64,000 bases of DNA, taken from contig JABSQZ010000010.1 of the NCBI GenBank assembly GCA_013215505.1, positions 124,001-188,000 on the forward strand, given 5' to 3'. Positions 1 to 7,508 of this stretch are shown here, one piece after another. Source of the stretch: Oceanospirillaceae bacterium (GTDB lineage: Bacteria > Pseudomonadota > Gammaproteobacteria > Pseudomonadales > Balneatricaceae). The notes under the pieces were generated by a model. That model was not told where the DNA came from, did no database searches, and saw only the letters and a list, made by a program, of their open reading frames with translations. Position numbers and translations under genes: made by a program. Each line of letters begins with the position of its first letter. Position 1 is the first letter of the stretch.

Positions 1-270
1 GCTGTCTTTCACATGCCGATCAATAATACCGGTGACGTTGCCATTGGAGACCATCAACACCGATGAAAGCTGACTCATCTTTAAGCCTTGAGGTGCACGC
101 TGCAGAGCAGAGAGCACGTCGAATCTAGGCAAGGTTGAGCTGTACTCGCGACGCAAGCGTTCGCGCAGTTCCGCCTCTATGGTGCGAGATACTTTAAGCA
201 GCCGTAGCCACACCCGCAAACGCTGCTTTTCCAGCGCTGGCTGTCCATCGTTTTGAATAGGGGCACTCAT
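1..270 (-). CDS. MarR-family transcriptional regulator (partial, C-terminal part outside window)
   Basis: Reading the minus strand from the ATG at 268-270 gives an N-terminal MarR-type segment: a helical dimerisation start (residues about 15-40), then sequence typical of the winged helix (SSTLPRFDVLSALQ, followed by GLKMSQLSSVLMVSNGNVTG). The frame is open to the left edge, so the C-terminal half is missing. The ATG overlaps the stop of the preceding SDR gene in an ATGA arrangement, so the two are translationally coupled. MarR regulators of aromatic-acid clusters usually respond to an aromatic acid or its CoA ester. I infer that this one controls the neighbouring aminobenzoyl-CoA genes. Confidence 0.85.
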   Translation of the reverse strand, partial: MSAPIQNDGQPALEKQRLRVWLRLLKVSRTIEAELRERLRREYSSTLPRFDVLSALQRAPQGLKMSQLSSVLMVSNGNVTGIIDRHVKDS

Positions 271-1028
271 GCCTCACCTCCGTTTATTGCAATCGACTGG
301 CCGTTGATTGAAGCAGCGCCCGCTGTGCATAAAAACAGCGCAGTGTCCGCTACTTCATCTGGCTGAATAAAGCGCCCCATGGGGTTGTCTTTATTCAGTG
401 CAGCTCTTGCCTGGCTGCGATCCATGGAAGTCATTTGCATAATATTTTCAATTGACCTATCTAACATAGGTGTCTCAATAAATCCCGGGCACAGCGCATT
501 CGCTGTCAGCCCTTTGCTGGCACACTCTAGAGCCAGCGAGCGCACTAAGCCGACCACTGCGTGCTTAGCGGCACAGTAATGTGATACATAGCCATAACCT
601 TTTAGGCCAGCGGTTGATGCAATGGCAATAAAGCGCCCCCAACCGGCGCTCTGCATCTCTGCCATAGTTGCCTGAAACAAGTTAAAAGTACCGGTTAAAT
701 TGACATCCAGTGACTGCTGCCATTGATCGGTGCTGATTTTGCTAAAAGCTACACTGTCGACGGCGCCTGCATTGGCAATGGCGATAGCTATCGGGCCATG
801 CTCAGCTCTGGCCTGTTCTAACATGCGCTCGACACTGGCTCTGTCGGTGACATCAGAGCAAATAGCGATAGTGTTGGGCAAACGCGCGGCCAATTGCTGC
901 AGCGGCTGTTCAGTGCGACCGGTAATAGTCACCTTGGCCCCCGCCGCTGCGAAGACGCTGGCGATGGCACTGCCGACGCCTGTGCCTCCTCCGGTGATGA
1001 TTACATGCTTTGCTTGCAGTGAATTCAT
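267..1028 (-). CDS. SDR-family NAD(P)-dependent dehydrogenase
   Basis: Classical short-chain dehydrogenase of 253 residues. Visible are the Rossmann glycine motif TGGGTGVG (from residue 12), the NAG motif (about 86-88), the catalytic Ser138 and the YxxxK pair Tyr151/Lys155. The C-terminal NGQSIAINGG segment is typical of FabG/hydroxyacyl-CoA dehydrogenase-like members. It lies downstream of the anthraniloyl-CoA monooxygenase/reductase gene on the same strand and is coupled to the MarR gene, so a 3-hydroxyacyl-CoA dehydrogenase role in the beta-oxidation-like steps after ring reduction is likely. That assignment rests on context. A 386-bp repeat-filled gap separates it from the monooxygenase gene, so it may have its own promoter. 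Confidence 0.85.
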   Translation of the reverse strand: MNSLQAKHVIITGGGTGVGSAIASVFAAAGAKVTITGRTEQPLQQLAARLPNTIAICSDVTDRASVERMLEQARAEHGPIAIAIANAGAVDSVAFSKISTDQWQQSLDVNLTGTFNLFQATMAEMQSAGWGRFIAIASTAGLKGYGYVSHYCAAKHAVVGLVRSLALECASKGLTANALCPGFIETPMLDRSIENIMQMTSMDRSQARAALNKDNPMGRFIQPDEVADTALFLCTAGAASINGQSIAINGGEA

Positions 1029-1056
1029 CTTTAAGTTTAATCCTTCATTTTACAGT

Positions 1057-1070
1057 TAAGCTTAGGCATC
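1057..1070. promoter_or_regulatory. Possible operator half-site upstream of the SDR gene
   Basis: AGTTAAGCTTAGGC lies about 30 bases upstream of the SDR start. It shares the AAGCTTA core with the palindromes upstream of gcdH and kynA. One side is degenerate, so this is a weak candidate for the same regulator. Confidence 0.25.
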
Positions 1071-1110
1071 TGTTGATGCTAAGGCTTACAAATTTATTTC
1101 GGCTCAGCGT

Positions 1111-1410
1111 CAAATCACAGTTTGCGATTAGATTCCCCGGTTCGACGAATCTGGGCATTTAATCTCTGCCCCGGTAAATAAGTACTTTACTACAGAGCTC
1201 AATCATCATTTCCAAATCAGACTTTTAAAATCGATTCTCCGGCTCGGACAATCTGGCCATTTGTTCGCGAGCGGTGTAATAAAGCGTTTTGCTGTTCTCA
1301 ATCATTATTTTCAAATCAGACTTTTAAAATCGATTCTCCGGCTCGGCCAATCTGGCCATTTGTTCGCGAGCGGTGTAATAAAGCGTTTTGCTGTTCTCAA
1401 TCATTATTTT
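1111..1410. repeat. Tandem array of a 99-bp unit copied from the 3' end of the monooxygenase gene
   Basis: Two nearly identical 99-bp units occupy 1213-1311 and 1312-1410. A degenerate unit of about 102 bp precedes them (1111-1212). The next unit in register, from 1411, is the 3' end of the anthraniloyl-CoA monooxygenase gene with its stop codon (1415-1417); similarity fades around 1480-1500. The spacing of CAAATCAGA at 1213, 1312 and 1411 gives exact 99-bp periods. The extra copies carry a 1-base length difference relative to the gene and are not open in its frame, so they do not extend the protein. The array fills the 386-bp gap between the two catabolic genes. Confidence 0.9.
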
Positions 1411-1414
1411 CAAA

Positions 1415-3721
1415 TCAGACTTTTAAAATCGATTCGTCGCGCTCGGCCAATCTGGCCATTTGATCGCGACCGGCTAAATAGGGTTTTGGCCAATCCATAC
1501 CGCGATCGCCAATCGAGATAGCGGCGTGCAAAGTCCAGTAAGGATCTGCTAAATGTGGCCTCGCCAGGCAGACTAAATCAGCGCGCCCGGCCATCAAGAT
1601 CGAGTTTACGTGATCCGGCTGGTAGATATTTCCTACTGCCATAGTTGCCATACCGGTCTCGTTGCGAATGCGATCGGAGAAGGGTGTCTGGTACATGCGC
1701 CCATACACTGGCTGTGCCTGCTTAGAAGTCTGACCAGAGGAAACATCACAGATATCGACCCCGGCTTCTTGCAACATACGCGCTATTTGCACTGCATCCT
1801 GTGGGGTAACACCTTTATCACCGACCCAATCATTAGCCGATATGCGCACCGACAGCGGCATATCTTGTGGCAGTATCTGGCGGATCGCCGCTACGACTTC
1901 CAGCGGATAACGCATACGATTTTGCAGTGAACCGCCGTATTCATCCGTGCGGTTGTTACTCATTGGACTGATAAAAGAGGACAGTAAATAACCGTGCGCA
2001 CAGTGCAGTTCAAGCATATCAAAGCCCGCCGCCACAGCCATTTTTGCCGAGTCAACAAACTGCTGGGTAATCTCGTCCATGCACTGTCTGTCCATCGGCG
2101 TTGGCTTTTGGTTATCTGCAGACCAGCCAATATCAGATGCGGAAATTAGCGGCCAGTTGGCCTCTGAGGACTCCTCAGTGAGGGGTGCATCCATAGTTTC
2201 CCAACCCAGTTGGGTGGAGCCTTTAGCCCCGGAATGTCCTATTTGTGCACAAATTTTTGCCGCTGATTCCGCGTGCACAAAATCGGTGATGCGCTTCCAG
2301 GCTTGCTGCTGCTGGTCATTGTATAGACCCGGGCAGCCGGGAGTAATACGCCCGCTGGGACTGATACAAGTCATCTCGACATACACAAGCCCGGCACCCC
2401 CTTTTGCCAGCGAGCCGTAGTGCACTAAGTGCCAGTCTGTGGGGCAGCCATCGACAGCTTTATACTGTGCCATTGGTGATACCACTACCCGGTTGATCAG
2501 TTCCAGTTCGCGCAACTTGTAAGGGGTAAACATAGGGGCGCGCACTGGACTGTCGGTTGAGCAATATTCATCTTTACATCTGAACCACTGCTCGGCGCTT
2601 TCCAACCACTTAGGGTCACGCAAGCGCAAGTTTTCATGGCTGATTCGCTGCGAGCGGGTCAGCAGTGAATAGTTAAACTGCACTGGATCTAAGCCTAAGT
2701 AGCGCTCAACATCTTCAAACCACTCCAGTGAGTTGCGGGCAGCGGATTGCAGTTTTAATACTTCCAGGCGACGCGCATCTTCATACTTTGCGAAAGCCGC
2801 CGACATTGACTCTTCAGTGTGTAAGTATTCAGCCAGAGCCACTGCGCTCTCCATGGCCAATTTAGTGCCTGAGCCGATGGAAAAATGCGCGGTGGCTGCA
2901 GCATCACCCATCAGCACCACGTTTTCATGAGACCAGCGCTCGCAGAGCACTCTCGGAAAATTGATCCAGGCCGAGCCGCGCACATGTCGGGCATTGGTGA
3001 GTAGATTCTGACCCGATAAATGTTTGGCAAAAATCTGCTCACAAGTGGCAATAGACTCATCCTGGGTCATGTCTTCAAAACCCCAGTTATCGTAAGTATC
3101 AGCACTGCACTCGACAATAAATGTCGCGTATTCATCGTCAAATTGGTAGGCGTGAGCCCAGAGCCAGCCCTTGTCGGTAGGCTCAAAAATAAAGGTAAAG
3201 GCGCCGTCAAACTTTTGCTTAGTGCCAAACCAGATAAATTTGCAGTTGCGTACATCGATGTCCGGCTTAAAGTGCTGCTCATATTTAGTGCGTACTTTAG
3301 AGCGCAAGCCGTCACAGGCAATCACCAGGTCATAATCTTGCTGATACTGGGCCACATCTTCCACTTCCGTTTCAAAGCACAACTCAACCCCCAGTTCAGC
3401 AGCGCGCTGTTGCAACAATATCAGTAACTGCTTGCGACCAATCCCGCAAAAACCGTGACCAGTAGAGACAGTGCGATGGCCGTCGTGTACTACCGCAATA
3501 TCATCCCAGTAGGCGAAGTGCTGGCGAATATCTGCGGCGCTTTTAGCATCATTAAGGGCAAAGTTGTCTAAAGTCTCATCGGAGAAAACCACTCCCCAGC
3601 CAAAAGTATTGTCCGGTTTGTTGCGCTCGATCACAGTAATCTGATGCGAGGGATCGCGCAGTTTCATACTGATGGCAAAATATAAACCGGCGGGACCACC
3701 ACCTAAACATGCTATTTTCAT
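1415..3721 (-). CDS. Anthraniloyl-CoA (2-aminobenzoyl-CoA) monooxygenase/reductase fusion
   Basis: Two-domain flavoenzyme of 768 residues. The N-terminal half is a FAD-dependent hydroxylase: dinucleotide motif CLGGGPAG at residues 4-11, a DG motif near 140 and [14 protein letters not shown] near 275. The C-terminal half (about 390 onward) is an old-yellow-enzyme-type FMN barrel ([26 protein letters not shown]). This fusion and length match the 2-aminobenzoyl-CoA monooxygenase/reductase described in Azoarcus, often annotated as salicylyl-CoA 5-hydroxylase/oxidoreductase. It hydroxylates and then reduces the ring of the CoA ester. I chose the ATG at 3721 because an AAGGGG ribosome site lies 8-9 bases upstream and the FAD motif starts at residue 4; a start 10 codons further upstream would begin inside a repeat element. 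GcdH and a formamidase-like gene nearby support a tryptophan/anthranilate route. Confidence 0.88.
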   Translation of the reverse strand: MKIACLGGGPAGLYFAISMKLRDPSHQITVIERNKPDNTFGWGVVFSDETLDNFALNDAKSAADIRQHFAYWDDIAVVHDGHRTVSTGHGFCGIGRKQLLILLQQRAAELGVELCFETEVEDVAQYQQDYDLVIACDGLRSKVRTKYEQHFKPDIDVRNCKFIWFGTKQKFDGAFTFIFEPTDKGWLWAHAYQFDDEYATFIVECSADTYDNWGFEDMTQDESIATCEQIFAKHLSGQNLLTNARHVRGSAWINFPRVLCERWSHENVVLMGDAAATAHFSIGSGTKLAMESAVALAEYLHTEESMSAAFAKYEDARRLEVLKLQSAARNSLEWFEDVERYLGLDPVQFNYSLLTRSQRISHENLRLRDPKWLESAEQWFRCKDEYCSTDSPVRAPMFTPYKLRELELINRVVVSPMAQYKAVDGCPTDWHLVHYGSLAKGGAGLVYVEMTCISPSGRITPGCPGLYNDQQQQAWKRITDFVHAESAAKICAQIGHSGAKGSTQLGWETMDAPLTEESSEANWPLISASDIGWSADNQKPTPMDRQCMDEITQQFVDSAKMAVAAGFDMLELHCAHGYLLSSFISPMSNNRTDEYGGSLQNRMRYPLEVVAAIRQILPQDMPLSVRISANDWVGDKGVTPQDAVQIARMLQEAGVDICDVSSGQTSKQAQPVYGRMYQTPFSDRIRNETGMATMAVGNIYQPDHVNSILMAGRADLVCLARPHLADPYWTLHAAISIGDRGMDWPKPYLAGRDQMARLAERDESILKV

Positions 3722-3744
3722 TATTTTTTCCCCTTGTACTCTAT

Positions 3745-3941
3745 GGAACATGCAATTAAGTCCAACATCTTCTCTGCGGGCTTAAAAACGGCTAATACCC
3801 ATAAACAGGGGCACGCAGATACCGGATCGGCAGCGCAGCGGAATGACGAGTCCTTTCCAAGCTGACTGACAAAGTAGTTAGCCGTTTATAAGCCAGCCCT
3901 TTGGGGCTTACAGAGGCGTTTTGGACTTGATCGCATGTTCC
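3745..3941. repeat. Palindromic MITE-like element, copy 1 (197 bp)
   Basis: The segment is bounded by inverted copies of a 19-20 base end: GGAACATGCAATTAAGTCC at the left and, at the right, the reverse complement of GGAACATGCGATCAAGTCC. Inside are nested inverted arms, GGGCTTAAAAACGGCTAA (3778-3795) pairing with TTAGCCGTTTATAAGCC and the following bases (3878-3899). The same ends and internal blocks such as CCTTTCCAAG occur in copy 2 at 28954-29277. No ORF is inside, so if mobile it would depend on a transposase elsewhere. It starts 23 bp upstream of the monooxygenase start codon and so sits in its leader or promoter. Confidence 0.85.
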
Positions 3942-4394
3942 TCTGTGTCATTGCCTGCAACTAACGCCACAGGTATTCTGTACCACGGTGTCCCAGTCGT
4001 TAATACATACCCAGCCAAACTGAAGAGAGTCTGTTGCGAGTAAGCATTTTTAGTCAATTGGCGACACTTGTTATAGAGCTATATTGCCTCGCTTTAAAAT
4101 TTATTTCAAGCTTAAAGCTTTAAATATAAACTTTATTCTAAACAGGCGTAGAAATCCCCTGCTGCTTATGTCAGGATGGATCCTATATTTGAGCTTAAGC
4201 TGATTTTTCGCCATAAGATTTAAGCTTAAATAAATTGCCAGGATGTCAATTAAGTCAGAGCCAGCTGTGACTGATCTGCATCTTCACAAGAAGAATCTAT
4301 AGCCAAGAAACTCTATTGATAGAGTCAGATCAGCCACTAAGAACGGTGATTTGACCCTTGTATTTATAGGTGCGCCGTATCAGGCCAGGAGAAA
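3942..4394. other. Non-coding spacer between the repeat element and gcdH
   Basis: I see no ORF or gene remnant. The distal 300 bp are AT-rich and carry three palindromes with an AGCTTA-type core, listed separately, so this is probably the promoter-operator region for gcdH and possibly for the divergent monooxygenase gene. Confidence 0.6.
4104..4231. promoter_or_regulatory. Cluster of three AAGCTTAA-type palindromes upstream of gcdH
   Basis: TTTCAAGCTTAAAGC begins at 4104. AGCTTAAGCT, a perfect palindrome, spans about 4193-4202. ATTTAAGCTTAAAT, a perfect 14-bp palindrome, spans 4218-4231. A site nearly identical to the first occurs at 37737-37750 upstream of tryptophan dioxygenase. Spaced palindromes of one type in front of related genes suggest a dimeric regulator, possibly the MarR protein at the left edge. 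No -35/-10 boxes could be assigned with confidence. Confidence 0.45.
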
Positions 4395-5603
4395 ATGATG
4401 ACCCCGGAACAAGCCAGAGCTAAACCTGCAGCCCCGCAGTGGCAAGATATATTTTTACTGGATGCCCAGCTTAATGATGAAGAGCGTATGGTCAGAGACG
4501 CCGCCAATGCTTACTGTCAGGATAAACTTGCCTCCCGGGTTCTGGAGGCGAATCGCCACGAAATTTTCCACCCGGAAATTATGACTGAATTCGGTGAGCT
4601 GGGTATGCTCGGCATGACCTTACCTGAAGAGTACGGCTGTGCCGGCCTCTCTTATGTTTCATACGGCTTAGTCGCCCGCGAAGTAGAGCGGGTTGATTCT
4701 GGCTACCGCTCGGCGATGAGCGTGCAGTCTTCACTGGTTATGCACCCTATCTACGCTTATGGTACTGAGCAGCAGCGGCAGAAATACCTGCCCAAACTGG
4801 CCACTGGTGAGTGGATTGGCTGCTTTGGTCTCACTGAACCGGACCACGGTTCAGACCCTTCTGGCATGTTAACCCGGGCTAAAAAGGTCGAGGGTGGATA
4901 TCTGCTAAGTGGCTCCAAAAACTGGATCACTAACTCACCTATTGCCGATGTATTTATAGTCTGGGCCAAGTCGGATGAACACGACAACAAGATCAAAGGC
5001 TTTATTTTAGACAAGGGCATGAAAGGCCTGGTAGCCCCTAAAATCGAAGGAAAATTTTCCCTGCGCGCCTCGATTACCGGCATGATAATGATGGATGAAG
5101 TCTTTGTCCCGGATGAAAACTTGCTGCCTAATGTCGCAGGACTGGCCGGCCCCTTCGGCTGCCTTAACAAAGCCCGTTACGGAATTGCCTGGGGCTCAAT
5201 CGGTGCCGCAGAAGATTGCTGGCACAAGGCCCGCACTTACACACTAGATCGCAAGCAGTTTGGCAAGCCACTGGCTGCCAACCAGCTGATCCAGAAAAAG
5301 CTCGCCGACATGCAAACTGAAATTAGCTTAGGTCTACAGGGCGCCCTGCAGATGGGACGCTTAATGGATGCAGGCAATGTCAGCGCCGAGTTGATCTCGC
5401 TGATGAAGCGCAACAACTGCGGTAAATCCCTGGAAATAGCCCGCATCGCCCGCGACATGCACGGCGGTAACGGCGTCAGTGATGAATACGGGGTTATTCG
5501 CCACATGATGAACTTAGAGGCGGTGAATACTTACGAGGGAACTCACGACATTCACGCCCTGATTCTGGGACGTGCACAAACTGGAATACAGGCGTTCACA
5601 TAA
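4395..5603 (+). CDS. gcdH: Glutaryl-CoA dehydrogenase
   Basis: Acyl-CoA dehydrogenase family protein of 402 residues. It oxidatively decarboxylates glutaryl-CoA to crotonyl-CoA using FAD. Diagnostic are the [15 protein letters not shown] flavin-binding segment (about 144-158), the SKNWITNSP loop (about 174-182), [10 protein letters not shown], and the C-terminal [23 protein letters not shown] with the catalytic glutamate at 381. The start has two ATG codons in a row with an AGGAG site a few bases upstream. The stop codon overlaps the next start (TAATG), so the hydrolase gene is co-translated. Glutaryl-CoA is the expected end product of aminobenzoyl-CoA breakdown and also of lysine degradation. 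Confidence 0.95.
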   Translation: MMTPEQARAKPAAPQWQDIFLLDAQLNDEERMVRDAANAYCQDKLASRVLEANRHEIFHPEIMTEFGELGMLGMTLPEEYGCAGLSYVSYGLVAREVERVDSGYRSAMSVQSSLVMHPIYAYGTEQQRQKYLPKLATGEWIGCFGLTEPDHGSDPSGMLTRAKKVEGGYLLSGSKNWITNSPIADVFIVWAKSDEHDNKIKGFILDKGMKGLVAPKIEGKFSLRASITGMIMMDEVFVPDENLLPNVAGLAGPFGCLNKARYGIAWGSIGAAEDCWHKARTYTLDRKQFGKPLAANQLIQKKLADMQTEISLGLQGALQMGRLMDAGNVSAELISLMKRNNCGKSLEIARIARDMHGGNGVSDEYGVIRHMMNLEAVNTYEGTHDIHALILGRAQTGIQAFT

Positions 5604-6439
5604 TGACAGATACTGCGATATATCCAATTAGTGATTGGAGTGATGCCTATGCTAACGCCAGTCACATTGCCAATGCCCAGAGCTACATTACGCTCTGGGA
5701 AAACACTGCCAGCACATTTAGAACTCAGATGCTGGCGCTTGATCGGGCGCAGTTGAATATCAGCTACGGCCCAAAGGCGCGCAATAAACTGGATTTATTT
5801 TTACCCGAATCCACCCCCAAAGGGCTAGTCGTCTTTGTTCACGGCGGCTACTGGATGAGGTTTGACAAAAGCTCCTGGTCGCATTTCGCCAAGGGCAGTT
5901 TAGAGGCCGGTTACGCAGTCGCTATGCCCTCTTACACACTTTGCCCCGAGGCGACAATCGCTGACATAGTATTAGAGATTGGGGAAGCTATCAGTTGTGC
6001 AGCGCTAAAAATTGACGGTGAGATTCGTCTGACGGGTCACTCGGCCGGTGGACACTTAGTCACTAGCATGCTCTGCGATGACAGCCCGCTGTCAAAGCGA
6101 GTGCAGAGCCGGATCGTCAAAACCGTTTCTATCTCCGGTGTTCACGATTTGCGCCCGCTGTTGAACACTGACCTGAATGATCAGCTGCGTCTGGACTGGT
6201 CTCAGGCTGTCACTCAGAGCACGGTACTTAAAGCACCGACACATTTGGCCCCGCTAACCTGCTGGGTTGGTGCCGACGAGCGACCCGAGTTCAGACGTTT
6301 AAGTACACTGCAGGCCAACATCTGGAAAAGCTTTGATATCAGCACAGAATCGGTTGAAGAAGGCGGCAGACATCATTTCGATATTATCGATGGCCTGCTG
6401 GATCTGCAGCACCCACTGATGCAATCTCTGCTGGAATAA
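5603..6439 (+). CDS. Alpha/beta hydrolase, probable N-formylkynurenine formamidase
   Basis: Alpha/beta hydrolase of 278 residues. The oxyanion motif HGGYW lies near residue 80, the nucleophile elbow is GHSAGGH near 145, and the catalytic histidine is probably in RHHFDIIDGL near the C-terminus. HGGYW plus GHSAGGH at these positions is typical of the arylformamidase (kynurenine formamidase) branch of the esterase/lipase family. The start overlaps the gcdH stop, so the two form an operon. Given tryptophan 2,3-dioxygenase at 36.8 kb and anthraniloyl-CoA monooxygenase nearby, hydrolysis of N-formylkynurenine is the most economical role. A general carboxylesterase cannot be excluded. Confidence 0.8.
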   Translation: MTDTAIYPISDWSDAYANASHIANAQSYITLWENTASTFRTQMLALDRAQLNISYGPKARNKLDLFLPESTPKGLVVFVHGGYWMRFDKSSWSHFAKGSLEAGYAVAMPSYTLCPEATIADIVLEIGEAISCAALKIDGEIRLTGHSAGGHLVTSMLCDDSPLSKRVQSRIVKTVSISGVHDLRPLLNTDLNDQLRLDWSQAVTQSTVLKAPTHLAPLTCWVGADERPEFRRLSTLQANIWKSFDISTESVEEGGRHHFDIIDGLLDLQHPLMQSLLE

Positions 6440-6482
6440 TTCAAGCCAGTTGTAGCTTCTACTCAGCGCTACGGGATGAATG

Positions 6483-6511
6483 AAAAAGGGGCACAAATAG
6501 TGCTCCTTTTT
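6483..6511 (+). terminator. Rho-independent terminator after the gcdH operon
   Basis: AAAAAGGGGCAC and GTGCTCCTTTTT form a 12-bp stem (one G-U pair) with a short AT-rich loop and a T-run, 44 bases after the hydrolase stop codon. Confidence 0.8.
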
Positions 6512-6697
6512 AGTTTCAAGCAAACTCAGCGTTAATACTCTGGCAGAGGATAATCTAGCTCAATGGAAAAGGCGGTCAGCTAGCAATCTAAATGTTGATC
6601 AGGAACAGTCTTGTGCAGATGCCTGAGCCCTGTCCTGAGCAACCTTGGGTTAATCCAGAAATTGATTTAAGCTAAAGACTAAAACAACGACCTTGAT

Positions 6698-7000
6698 TCA
6701 GTCATACCCATACAACCATCTGGTGGTTCCACTGAAGGTATTGTAAAGCGAATGATAAGTGTTTTTAGCAATAAACACTTCATCTCCGGGCTCTGCAATG
6801 AACTCCTCATCTCCGACCAGCATTCTCAACTGCCCGTCAAGAACCATCACCAATTCGTTGGTGGAGTGTACAAAGTCGATCCATTGCTGCCCTGGGGCAT
6901 CAACGTATATAGAGCAACCAAAGCCTCTTTTTTGCCAATCAGTGGTAACTTGCTCCACATCCATAGGTACTGAAAATTTTCCTTGAGTGACACAACCCAT
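6698..7000 (-). CDS. Small single-domain cupin protein
   Basis: A 100-residue cupin_2-type barrel. The first motif region is around STNELVMVLDGQLRMLVG (about 47-64) and the second is PGDEVFIAKNTYHSLYN (about 72-88), where His and Glu would contribute to a metal site. It begins MGCVTQGKFSVP and has no DNA-binding or other domain. Single-cupin proteins include dioxygenases, isomerases and sensors, so the substrate is unknown. It faces the gcdH operon convergently and has no operon partner. Its position beside catabolic genes may be coincidental. Confidence 0.7.
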   Translation of the reverse strand: MGCVTQGKFSVPMDVEQVTTDWQKRGFGCSIYVDAPGQQWIDFVHSTNELVMVLDGQLRMLVGDEEFIAEPGDEVFIAKNTYHSLYNTFSGTTRWLYGYD

Positions 7001-7455
7001 AATATTCCTTTATATTTATTATTTAGCGATTAGTAGTGTTGGTGGTGCTGAGGGTAATATGTCTGTTAAACCTGTCCCAAGTCAATAGCTAATAATTGAA
7101 ATAATTTCACTATCTTTAGATTGAGGATATAAATTATAACCCATTCAAATTTTTTAACCTGCATACAGATAGAGTCTTTCAGTACCAAGGCAATTACTCC
7201 TATGGTCGGATATTTTTCTAGCATTTTGCTAGTGGCGAAAGAGTTTTATCTTTGTGGTAATTTTCTGTTTTTAATTTCCTAAGATAGTCGCGAGCAGATT
7301 TGCAGTGACCAGGATTAATTGACCAACAGCAGATACCAAGTGTTGTAATTATTATATGAGCACAGGCATTTTTCTAAAAGCCTGATGGTTGTGCCAGAGA
7401 GGGAGTTTTGCCTTCTTACAAGGAGACAGGCTTGTTTACGGTAACAGGCAAACAC
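7001..7455. other. Non-coding spacer
   Basis: AT-rich sequence between the cupin gene (whose promoter must lie here) and the terminator of the flavoprotein gene. I see no ORF of note, repeat or gene remnant. Confidence 0.5.
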
Positions 7456-7485
7456 AAAAAAGCCGGCAACGAATGTGCCGGCTTT
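7456..7485 (-). terminator. Rho-independent terminator of the dimethylglycine-dehydrogenase-like gene
   Basis: On the minus strand the stem AAAGCCGGCA/TGCCGGCTTT with a 7-base loop is followed by a run of six T. It lies 24 bases past the stop codon. Confidence 0.88.
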
Positions 7486-7508
7486 GCAGGTTTAACTAAT
7501 AACAGTGC

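Noticed and set aside
1261-1521. 86-codon plus-strand ORF across the 99-bp repeats
   Set aside because: It is a translation of the tandem repeat opposite the monooxygenase tail, with no ribosome site or recognisable domain.
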